From NCBI GenBank assembly GCA_030625925.1, contig DAOUPY010000120.1, positions 1 to 5,626 on the forward strand: a stretch of DNA of 5,626 nucleotides, written 5' to 3'. Source of the DNA: Fusobacteriaceae bacterium (GTDB taxonomy: Bacteria > Fusobacteriota > Fusobacteriia > Fusobacteriales > Fusobacteriaceae). The position numbers were made by a program, and so were the translations under genes. This document shows positions 1-5,626 of this stretch, in pieces. Each line of letters begins with the position of its first letter. The stretch's first letter is position 1. The notes under the pieces were generated by a model. The model was not told the DNA's origin. It searched no databases and saw nothing but the letters and a program-made list of their open reading frames with translations.

Positions 1-1928
1 TATTTATTATTTTTAACATAATTTAAATAACCCCCGCTTTTTAAAAGTTCCACATCTCTTTTGGAACCATCAAAGATAAGGCTACAAGAGAAAGATTTTG
101 TTTTATTTAAAATTTCTATTTCCTTACCACAATCCAATGAATTTATCAGTTCCATAAGGACAATAACATCTGTTTCCTCAAATTTTTCATAGTCAGACGT
201 ATCCTTAAACACAAGAGGTAAAATTCCTGAATTTATGAGGTTTGCCTTATGAATTCTAGCAAAGGATTTGGCAATCACAGCCTTAATTCCTAAGTAGAGT
301 GGTACCAGTGCCGCATGTTCACGACTAGAACCCTGACCGTAATTATCTCCTCCAATGACAATTCCTCCATTTGCAGCCTTTGCTTTTATGTGAAAATCAT
401 CGATCAATGTTCCAAAGCAATATTTTGAAAGTTCAGGGATATTGGATCTGAAGGGCAATAGTTTTGCATTGGAAGGCATGATATCATCGGTTGTAATATT
501 ATCCTTTGTTTTCAGGAGAACTTGACCCTCTATAGCAGCAATCAGTGATTCATTCAGTGGGAAAGGTTTGATGTTCGGCCCCATAACAACTTCCAGCCCC
601 TCTCTATCTTTATGAGGGTAGATGAAGTAGTTTTCATAGACTGCGAACTTATCAGGCAGTGCCACTTTTGGAAAATCTAATCCAAATTCTGAAGGATCGG
701 TAAGATATCCTGTTAAAGCAGAAACGGCAGCCGTTTCAGGACTGATAATATAAACGTCTGCATCATTTGTTCCGCATCTTCCTTTGAAGTTCCTGTTAAA
801 TGTTCTCAGTGAAATCGCTTTGGACTTTGGCGCCTGTCCCATGCCTATGCATGGCCCGCATGATGCTTCTAATATTCTTGCTCCAGCTGATATTAAATCA
901 CCTAGAGCACCCTTATCCGACATCATTTTTAAAATGTTGCTCGAACCAGGAGAAATTACCAAACTCACATCCGGATGAACCCTTTTACCTTTTAAAATAG
1001 CTGCTACTTTCATCAAATCTGTATAGGAGGAGTTTGTACAGCTGCCTATTGCAATCTGGTCTACCTTAATTTTTTCAATATCTTTTATAGCAGCAACATT
1101 GTCAGGGCTGTGCGGCATAGCTGCCATGGGTGTAATTTCATCTAAATCAATAACCAATTTTTTATTATAGATAGCACCTTCGTCAGCTATCCATCCTTTA
1201 TAATCCCTATTTCTTTCCTGTCGTGTAAGAAAATCAAGAGTATTTTCATCACTTGGAAAAATAGATGTTGTAGCCCCAAGCTCAGCACCCATGTTTGTGA
1301 TTGTGGCTCTGTCAGTGAGAGAAAGTTCATTGACTCCTTCACCTGAATATTCAATAATATAACCTACCCCACCCTTTACGGTGAGTTTTTTGAGGATATA
1401 AAGGATTACATCCTTAGCAGATACCCATGGCTTCAACTTGCCGTGTAGTTCTATATTCAGAACCTTTGGTACTTTCAGAGTATAAGTACCAGTTGCCATA
1501 GCTGCAGCCACATCTAGTCCGCCGGCACCGATTCCTATCATACCTAAACCTCCTGCAGTCGGTGTATGACTATCGGATCCAAGGAGAATTGTTCCGGGTT
1601 TTCCAAAACGTTCCAGATGCAGCTGGTGACAAATACCATTTCCGGGTTTGGAGTAAATAATTCCATATTTTGCAGCAGCACTTTTGATGAATTCATGGTC
1701 ATCCGCATTCTCAAAACCTGCTTGGAGTGTGTTGTGATCAATATATGCAACAGAAAGATCTGTTTTTATATCTTTAATATTCATAGCTTCTAATTGCAAA
1801 TAAACCATTGTTCCAGTAGAGTCCTGGGTAAGGGTTTGATTGACTTTAACAGTTATTTCTGAATCGGGGTTTAGTTCCCCTGATATCAGATTATTTTCTA
1901 AGATTTTATACGTAAGTGATTTTTTCAT
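1..1928 (-). CDS. acn: Aconitate hydratase (aconitase), single-chain, nearly complete; 3' end cut by window edge
   Basis: This enzyme interconverts citrate and isocitrate through cis-aconitate in the cytoplasm, using a [4Fe-4S] cluster. The frame is open from the ATG at 1928 to the edge, giving 642 residues. Visible motifs in order are YIDHN (D64, H65), SDSHTPTAGG (D119, H121), GSCTNSS (C297) and ASCGPCIG (C357, C360). The three cysteines are the expected cluster ligands. NITTDDIMPSNA (D481, D482) precedes the C-terminal swivel domain, which carries GDNYGQGSSREHAA (S534, S535, R536) with the substrate-binding Ser/Arg. Having catalytic and swivel domains in one chain of about 640 residues argues against the two-subunit LeuCD or homoaconitase enzymes. 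It fits the compact aconitase type (Aquifex type) found in several anaerobes. The start is set by AGGAGG at 1935-1940, 6 bases upstream. The codon broken by the left edge begins TA, so it is either a stop or Tyr, and the tail GGYLNYVKNNK looks like a natural C terminus. GC content appears higher than in the neighbouring genes. Confidence 0.95.
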   Translation of the reverse strand, partial: MKKSLTYKILENNLISGELNPDSEITVKVNQTLTQDSTGTMVYLQLEAMNIKDIKTDLSVAYIDHNTLQAGFENADDHEFIKSAAAKYGIIYSKPGNGICHQLHLERFGKPGTILLGSDSHTPTAGGLGMIGIGAGGLDVAAAMATGTYTLKVPKVLNIELHGKLKPWVSAKDVILYILKKLTVKGGVGYIIEYSGEGVNELSLTDRATITNMGAELGATTSIFPSDENTLDFLTRQERNRDYKGWIADEGAIYNKKLVIDLDEITPMAAMPHSPDNVAAIKDIEKIKVDQIAIGSCTNSSYTDLMKVAAILKGKRVHPDVSLVISPGSSNILKMMSDKGALGDLISAGARILEASCGPCIGMGQAPKSKAISLRTFNRNFKGRCGTNDADVYIISPETAAVSALTGYLTDPSEFGLDFPKVALPDKFAVYENYFIYPHKDREGLEVVMGPNIKPFPLNESLIAAIEGQVLLKTKDNITTDDIMPSNAKLLPFRSNIPELSKYCFGTLIDDFHIKAKAANGGIVIGGDNYGQGSSREHAALVPLYLGIKAVIAKSFARIHKANLINSGILPLVFKDTSDYEKFEETDVIVLMELINSLDCGKEIEILNKTKSFSCSLIFDGSKRDVELLKSGGYLNYVKNNK

Positions 1929-2053
1929 TTTTGACCTCCTCATAGAATATAATTTTTTATTTTTTATCCTTAAATATTCATTTAAAAATTATATCGATTA
2001 CCAACTTTCTATTCATTAATAAAAACAATGATAAAAACTTTTATTATATATAC

Positions 2054-2081
2054 AATATATCGTTGCGTGTGAAATTGTCAA
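2054..2081 (-). promoter_or_regulatory. Candidate sigma-70 type promoter for aconitase
   Basis: Read leftward, a perfect TTGACA occupies 2081-2076. It is followed after 16 bases by TATATT (five of six -10 matches) at 2059-2054. Transcription would begin near 2047 and give an AT-rich untranslated leader of roughly 120 bases before the ATG at 1928. A second leftward TATAAT at 2048-2043 lacks a suitably spaced -35. The assignment rests on consensus matching alone, in DNA where -10-like strings are common; the exact TTGACA is the stronger element. Confidence 0.5.
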
Positions 2082-2123
2082 GATAAATTTATACAAAAAT
2101 AAATAATATTTTAAAAATTTGAA

Positions 2124-2133
2124 ACTATATAGT
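2124..2133. repeat. Ten-base palindrome flanked by GAAACT direct repeats
   Basis: ACTATATAGT is a perfect palindrome upstream of the candidate aconitase promoter. GAAACT occurs at 2121-2126, overlapping its left edge, and again at 2135-2140. The position, about 45 bases upstream of the -35, would suit an activator or repressor site for aconitase. The element is short and AT-rich, so chance is a fair explanation. Confidence 0.25.
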
Positions 2134-2213
2134 CGAAACTTGTTGTTATTGTTGATATAAAAAAAAATTAATAGAATAAAAGATTTTTTAAATATAGGAA
2201 ACATATATTATAT

Positions 2214-2264
2214 CAATTAATAAAAGTTTTATCATTCGTTTGGTTGCTGCATGAATATTAATTG
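2214..2264. repeat. Nested inverted repeats in the middle of the intergenic region
   Basis: CAATTAATA at 2214-2222 is the reverse complement of TATTAATTG at 2256-2264, giving nine-base arms around a 33-base loop. Overlapping the left arm is a tighter dyad, ATAAAA-G-TTTTAT, at 2220-2232. Either could be a protein-binding site, but with arms this AT-rich an RNA hairpin would be weak. No T tract follows, so this does not read as a terminator. Confidence 0.25.
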
Positions 2265-2321
2265 GCTGAAAGCATAGAAAGGAGAAGTGAAATAGCCTTC
2301 AAAAATTTATACAAAATTCTT

Positions 2322-2353
2322 TTGACAACGAATTTGAGGGTTTCCAGGATAAT
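2322..2353 (+). promoter_or_regulatory. Possible weak upstream promoter for the AlaX-like gene
   Basis: A perfect TTGACA at 2322-2327 is followed by GATAAT (five of six matches) at 2348-2353. The 20-base spacer is longer than the usual 16-18. If active, it would start transcription near 2360 and give a leader of about 75 bases for the gene at 2437. The spacing makes it doubtful; it may be an unused or regulator-assisted promoter. Confidence 0.25.
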
Positions 2354-2368
2354 ATTTTTCTGCTGTAG

Positions 2369-2410
2369 ACATCTATTATAGTTGTAAGATACATATGTTA
2401 TAATAGAAGT
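2369..2410. repeat. Imperfect inverted repeat overlapping the AlaX-gene -10 box
   Basis: ACATCTATTATA at 2369-2380 and TATAATAGAAGT at 2399-2410 form twelve-base arms with one mismatch; the inner nine bases pair perfectly. The 18-base spacer contains the small palindrome ACATATGT (2391-2398). The right arm includes the -10 box of the rightward promoter, and the left arm supplies a TATAAT on the opposite strand. It could be an operator or a symmetric bidirectional promoter core. Chance similarity is quite possible in DNA this AT-rich. Confidence 0.35.
2396..2404 (+). promoter_or_regulatory. Extended -10 promoter of the AlaX-like gene
   Basis: TGTTATAAT carries a perfect TATAAT preceded by the TGn of an extended -10 element. 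The -35 position (TTATAG, 17 bases upstream) is poor, which is typical of extended -10 promoters. The start would lie near 2411, leaving a short leader of about 26 bases that contains the GGAGG at 2427-2431. Confidence 0.6.
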
Positions 2411-2436
2411 ATGAAAAAATAAAACTGGAGGAAAAT

Positions 2437-3558
2437 ATGAGATTAAAAATTACAGGATCTATCAAACAAAAAAATAGATTTTTAACCGATATAGAATATA
2501 TAGAAGGAATGGAGTTTTACCCTGAAGGCAAAGGGGGGCAGCTTGGAGATTTGGGTAGTGTAGGAGAGGCACAGGTTTTAGAGGTAAATAGGGAAGGGAA
2601 ACTTTTTTTAGACAAAGAGATGACAGCGGGGGAATACCCATATGAAATTTCTTTGGTTAGAAGGGATGAAATAGCTAAGAATCATACGGCACAGCATCTG
2701 GTATCGGCATACTTAAAGGAAAAATATGACCTGGATACTGTGGGATTCAGGATGGGAGAGGAATATTCCACTGTAGATTTTCCCAGTCTAGAGATAGATG
2801 AGCTAAAGATAAAAGATTTAGAAGAGGCCATGAATAGAATTATTACAGAAAACTTAGATGTGGAAATCTTAACCTATACACGTAAGCAGGCAGATCAGAT
2901 AGAGTGTCTGAGAAAAACCATAAGTGACAAGGTAATAGGGGATATAAAAGTAGTAAAAATAGGAGATTTTGATTTGAATGCCTGTGGAGGGTTTCACGTG
3001 AAACAAACCAAGGAGATAGGATTATTTAAGGTAGTAAATTATGAAAAGGTAAAAAAAACCTTAACACGTATATATTATAAGGCAGGGAACAGGTGTTATG
3101 AAGATTATTACAAAAAACATAAGATCATAAAAAAAGCTACTACGCAGCTCAGCTCTACTGTGGAGGAGTTAAACGATAAGATAGATTGTTTGTTGGATGA
3201 TAGTAAAACAAAAACAAAGGAATTGAGTGGTTTATATCATAACTATAGTGAACTGTTGTGTGAAAAATTAAAGGTCAATGCAGAAATTATAGGGGAAAAT
3301 AAAATAATTATTTATAAAAAAAATGATGCAGCAACTAAATTTTTTCCTAAGTTTATAGAGGATGAAAAGTACTCTCTAATATATGGTGAAAATGGAAATT
3401 TTACTGTAGTGAGTAAGGCTATAAACTGTGGTGAATTGAAGAGTAATTTGGAAAAGTTGGGGTATATTGTAAAAGGTGGAGGAAATTCCACAAGAATTAA
3501 TTTGAGAATAGATGCAAATATAGAAATAATAGTTGATATTTTTGTAAAATTACTTTAA
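2437..3558 (+). CDS. alaX: AlaX-like alanyl-tRNA editing protein, long form with coiled coil and DHHA1-type tail
   Basis: This is probably a free-standing hydrolase that removes wrongly attached Ser or Gly from tRNA-Ala in the cytoplasm, backing up alanyl-tRNA synthetase. It has 373 residues. Residues about 1-75 form the beta-rich N-terminal part, with FYPEGKGGQLGDLG at 27-40, which matches the family's FYPxGGGQPxDxG. The zinc and editing core shows NHTAQH (H83, H87) and ACGGFHV (C183, H187), the expected four metal ligands. Residues about 225-280 are charged and probably helical, a likely coiled coil. The remainder, with a GGG at 347-349, resembles the DHHA1 domain at the end of alanyl-tRNA synthetase. 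No aminoacylation domain is present, so it is not a truncated synthetase. Two motif positions depart from consensus: Lys32 within the Gly triplet and Phe186 where Thr is usual. The start follows GGAGG (2427-2431) by 5 bases. Family assignment is firm; tRNA specificity is inferred. Confidence 0.88.
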   Translation: MRLKITGSIKQKNRFLTDIEYIEGMEFYPEGKGGQLGDLGSVGEAQVLEVNREGKLFLDKEMTAGEYPYEISLVRRDEIAKNHTAQHLVSAYLKEKYDLDTVGFRMGEEYSTVDFPSLEIDELKIKDLEEAMNRIITENLDVEILTYTRKQADQIECLRKTISDKVIGDIKVVKIGDFDLNACGGFHVKQTKEIGLFKVVNYEKVKKTLTRIYYKAGNRCYEDYYKKHKIIKKATTQLSSTVEELNDKIDCLLDDSKTKTKELSGLYHNYSELLCEKLKVNAEIIGENKIIIYKKNDAATKFFPKFIEDEKYSLIYGENGNFTVVSKAINCGELKSNLEKLGYIVKGGGNSTRINLRIDANIEIIVDIFVKLL

Positions 3559-3716
3559 AATTAAGAGTAAAATTAAATTTTTTATAATATTTCGAAAAAG
3601 TGAAATTCTGAAATAAAAGTATAGAATAATATGAAAGTTTAGTAAATAGATGAAAAAAGCGTTTAACTATATGAAAATTTAATTAAAAATGAATGTGAGA
3701 TTGTGGAGGAGATAAA
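3559..3716 (+). promoter_or_regulatory. AT-rich spacer with possible rlmN promoter; no clear terminator
   Basis: A TATAAT at 3583-3588 lies 16 bases downstream of TTAAGA (3561-3566, four of six -35 matches). A second weak pair is GTGAAA at 3600-3605 with TAGAAT at 3622-3627. The dyad AAAATT-A-AATTTT at 3569-3581 has no GC stem and no proper loop, so I do not read it as an intrinsic terminator. Transcription from the AlaX-like gene may therefore continue into rlmN, with a local promoter adding to it. The ribosome binding site GGAGG at 3705-3709 lies 7 bases before the rlmN start. Confidence 0.35.
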
Positions 3717-4760
3717 ATGAACAAGATAAACTTATTAGATTTAGAGTATGATGAATTAGAAGGTGTTGTAATAGATTTAGGGATGAAGAAATTTAATGCA
3801 AAACAAATATATGAGTGGCTTCATGTAAAAATTGCCAGAAAGATAGATGATATGACAAATATCTCTAAAAAACAAAGGGAACTATTGGAAGAAAAAACTT
3901 ATATACCTTATTTAAACCTATTAAATCATCAAGTATCTAAAAAAGACGGGACGGAGAAATTTTTATTTAAATTAGAAGATGGAACTACTATAGAGACTGT
4001 ATTATTAAAGCATAAAGACAGAAACACAGTGTGCTTATCAACTCAGGTAGGATGTGCTGTAAAATGTAGTTTCTGTGCAACAGGTCAAGGTGGATTTACT
4101 AGAGACTTATTTAACCATGAGATTGTAAACCAAGTGTATACTATCCATAGAAGACTGGTTAAAAAAGGTGAGGGAGTAAATAACTTAGTATATATGGGAA
4201 TGGGAGAACCATTATTAAACGTAAATAACACTATAAAATCTATAAGAGTCTTATCTGATGAAAAGGGGATCAATATCTCAAAGAGAAGAATTACAGTATC
4301 TACTTGTGGAATTGTACCGGGGATTGAAAAATTATTACAAGAAAAAATGCCAATAGGACTAGCTGTTTCACTTCATGCAGTAACTGATCAAAAGAGAAAT
4401 GAAATCATACCTATAAACAGAAGATATCCGTTACAGGACCTATATACAACCTTACAAACATATCAAAAATATACAAAGAGAAGATTAACTTTTGAATATA
4501 TCTTAATAGATGAATTTAACTGTTCAATGAGAGATGCTGATATGCTGGCTGAATTTATGTATGGATTTGATCATATAGTAAACTTAATTCCTTACAATGA
4601 AGTAGAAGGAACAGATTATAAGAGACCGGATAAGGAAAAAATAGAAAAGTTCTATAATCAGTTAAAGGAAGTAAGAAAGATAAATGTAACTTTTAGAGGT
4701 GAAAAAGGTTCTGATATAGATGGAGCTTGTGGACAATTAAGACAAAAAAACAAAGGGTAG
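3717..4760 (+). CDS. rlmN: Dual-specificity RNA methyltransferase RlmN
   Basis: This radical-SAM enzyme methylates C2 of the adenosine equivalent to A2503 in 23S rRNA, at the peptidyl-transferase centre, and A37 in a subset of tRNAs, supporting translational accuracy. Its 347 residues are a normal family length. The small N-terminal helical domain (about 1-90) is followed by TIETVLL (E93), then the cluster motif CAVKCSFC (C113, C117, C120), GMGEP (161-165, SAM binding), the VSLH segment near 220 and LIPYN near 290. GACGQL supplies C338, the cysteine that is methylated and carries the methyl group in catalysis. C338 with the RlmN-type framework argues for RlmN; Cfr is close in sequence and shares these cysteines, but the housekeeping context and overall pattern favour RlmN. 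The start is supported by GGAGG 7 bases upstream. Nearly all arginine codons are AGA. The gene ends 6 bases before the penicillin-binding protein gene, so the two are probably co-transcribed. Confidence 0.97.
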   Translation: MNKINLLDLEYDELEGVVIDLGMKKFNAKQIYEWLHVKIARKIDDMTNISKKQRELLEEKTYIPYLNLLNHQVSKKDGTEKFLFKLEDGTTIETVLLKHKDRNTVCLSTQVGCAVKCSFCATGQGGFTRDLFNHEIVNQVYTIHRRLVKKGEGVNNLVYMGMGEPLLNVNNTIKSIRVLSDEKGINISKRRITVSTCGIVPGIEKLLQEKMPIGLAVSLHAVTDQKRNEIIPINRRYPLQDLYTTLQTYQKYTKRRLTFEYILIDEFNCSMRDADMLAEFMYGFDHIVNLIPYNEVEGTDYKRPDKEKIEKFYNQLKEVRKINVTFRGEKGSDIDGACGQLRQKNKG

Positions 4761-4766
4761 GCTACT

Positions 4767-5626
4767 ATGAAAAAATTATTTCGTAATATATTATTTATAT
4801 TTATAGGATTATTTTTATTAGGCGGAATAGGAGCTGGTGTTCTTATTGTGAAAGCATATAAGGAACTGCCGGATCTAGGACAACTAATAGAAGGGTATAA
4901 TCCAGTAGTACCAACTAAAATCTATGATACAAATGGTGAAGTAATAGATATTCTCTACAAAGAGATCAGAGAAACTGCAACTATAGAGCAGATGCCCAAC
5001 TCACTCAAAAATGCTTATGTAGCTATAGAGGACAGGAGATTTTATAGTCATCATGGATTTGATGTTTTGGGAATGGGAAGAGCTATGATAGTAAATATAG
5101 TTACTATGAGTAAAGCCCAGGGAGCCAGCTCCATAACTCAGCAGTTAGCCAAGAATGCCTTTCTTACCAATGAAAAAAGGCTTATGAGAAAGGTAAAGGA
5201 AGCTATAATTACAGTTCAATTAGAAAGAGGATATACCAAAGATGAGATCTTAGAAAAATATATGAATGAAATATATTTTGGATCAGGAGCCTATGGAGTA
5301 AAAACAGCAGCTAGAGCATTTTATGGTAAATCTGTAGAGAACATAAATACAGCTGAAGCTGCACTCTTAGCCGGGGTACCTAATAGACCAAATAAATATA
5401 ACCCTAGAAGACATTTAAATAATGCTGTTATTAGGGGAAAATTGGTTCTTTCTCAAATGAAAAAATACAACCTTATAGACGAAGAAGAGTATGAAAATGC
5501 ATTATCTCAAAGATTTTATAATGAAGGTAACTTGCCAGAAGAATTAAAAGACATGTCTATGGAGGAGTTATCTAAATTAAATGTTACTGTAATAAAAAGA
5601 GTAAGTAAAAAAAGGAGTTATAAGAC
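4767..5626 (+). CDS. Class A penicillin-binding protein (PBP1A family), 5' part; cut by window edge
   Basis: This is a bifunctional peptidoglycan synthase: an N-terminal glycosyltransferase (GT51) polymerises lipid II and a C-terminal transpeptidase, outside this window, would cross-link. 286 residues are visible. Residues about 7-29 form one hydrophobic membrane anchor after MKKLFR, placing the enzyme outside the inner membrane. The GT51 motifs are all present: AIEDRRFYSHHGFD (catalytic E88, D89), GASSITQQLAKN (119-130), RKVKE (E145, second catalytic Glu), the segment ending YMNEIYFGSGAYGVKTA, and AALLAGVPNRPNKYNP (198-213). The visible tail (about 250-286), rich in Lys and Glu, is the start of the linker to the transpeptidase. 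A monofunctional transglycosylase is unlikely because the frame stays open well past the GT domain. The start lies 6 bases after the rlmN stop with only a weak AAAGGG (4752-4757) upstream, suggesting translational coupling to rlmN. Confidence 0.93.
   Translation, partial: MKKLFRNILFIFIGLFLLGGIGAGVLIVKAYKELPDLGQLIEGYNPVVPTKIYDTNGEVIDILYKEIRETATIEQMPNSLKNAYVAIEDRRFYSHHGFDVLGMGRAMIVNIVTMSKAQGASSITQQLAKNAFLTNEKRLMRKVKEAIITVQLERGYTKDEILEKYMNEIYFGSGAYGVKTAARAFYGKSVENINTAEAALLAGVPNRPNKYNPRRHLNNAVIRGKLVLSQMKKYNLIDEEEYENALSQRFYNEGNLPEELKDMSMEELSKLNVTVIKRVSKKRSYK

Larger units (their letters stand above)
1929..2436. other. Long AT-rich divergent intergenic region
   Basis: These 508 bases separate two divergently transcribed genes and contain no credible coding sequence. 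They hold the candidate aconitase promoter and leader on the left, a run of nine A at 2159-2167, small palindromes in the middle, and the promoter and ribosome binding site of the AlaX-like gene on the right. I recognise no riboswitch consensus, T-box, tRNA or GC-rich terminator on either strand. The length exceeds what two promoters need, so a small RNA, an operator or a decayed gene remains possible, but nothing visible supports one. Confidence 0.85.

Noticed and set aside
784..1000. Two overlapping plus-strand frames of 64 and 66 codons
   Set aside because: They lie antisense within the intact aconitase gene, overlap each other in different frames and have no recognisable protein features.
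1544..1793. Small frames on both strands within the aconitase 5' half
   Set aside because: These are shadows of the aconitase reading frame, which is uninterrupted and carries the family motifs here.
2016..2204. Open frame of 62 codons on the minus strand in the intergenic region
   Set aside because: It is low-complexity Phe/Ile/Lys/Asn/Tyr sequence from AT-rich DNA, has no ribosome binding site before its ATG, and overlaps the candidate aconitase promoter.
2271..2296. Ribosome-binding-like AGGAG followed by GTG
   Set aside because: The frame GTG AAA TAG stops after two codons. The nearby ATG at 2251 also gives only eight codons and has no ribosome binding site.
2264..2300. Hairpin or riboswitch-like purine-rich stretch
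   Set aside because: Only four-base pairings such as GGCT/AGCC or GAAG/CTTC are possible, and no known riboswitch core matches.
3569..3581. Possible terminator after the AlaX-like gene
   Set aside because: The dyad has no G or C in the stem and a one-base centre, so a stable hairpin is not expected.
3650..3682. Possible ten-codon leader peptide upstream of rlmN
   Set aside because: It has no ribosome binding site and no attenuator-like structure after it; the composition is what AT-rich spacer gives by chance.
4085..4273. Minus-strand frame of 62 codons inside rlmN
   Set aside because: It is antisense to the conserved radical-SAM core of rlmN and has no independent support.

Overview
The window looks like an ordinary piece of chromosome from an AT-rich anaerobe, most likely a member of the Fusobacteriota (Ilyobacter/Propionigenium/Psychrilyobacter-like). 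A low-GC Clostridium relative cannot be excluded. This is inferred from the very AT-rich intergenic DNA, near-exclusive AGA arginine codons in rlmN, strong GGAGG-type ribosome binding sites and the overall look of the proteins. No database search was possible.

Layout. Positions 1-1928 (minus strand) hold a nearly complete single-polypeptide aconitase with all three Fe-S cysteines and the swivel domain. Its last codon is cut by the left edge. Positions 1929-2436 are a 508-base, very AT-rich divergent intergenic region. It carries a candidate leftward promoter for aconitase, an extended -10 promoter for the rightward gene, and several small inverted repeats. Positions 2437-3558 (plus) encode a long-form AlaX-like alanyl-tRNA editing protein, related to the editing and C-terminal parts of alanyl-tRNA synthetase. 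After a 157-base AT-rich spacer with no convincing terminator comes rlmN (3717-4760, plus), the radical-SAM methyltransferase that makes 2-methyladenosine in 23S rRNA and tRNA. Six bases later begins a class A penicillin-binding protein (4767 to the right edge). Only its membrane anchor, its complete glycosyltransferase domain and the start of the inter-domain linker lie inside the window.

How they fit together. Aconitase serves citrate/isocitrate interconversion, probably for 2-oxoglutarate and glutamate supply in an anaerobe. It is transcribed away from the other three genes. AlaX and RlmN both act on translation fidelity, and RlmN is probably co-transcribed with the cell-wall synthase. This looks like housekeeping gene adjacency rather than a dedicated system. 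I found no mobile element, CRISPR array, tRNA, rRNA or recognisable riboswitch, and nothing that I would call a new biological system. The points most worth checking are the motif departures in the AlaX protein and the structured divergent promoter region.
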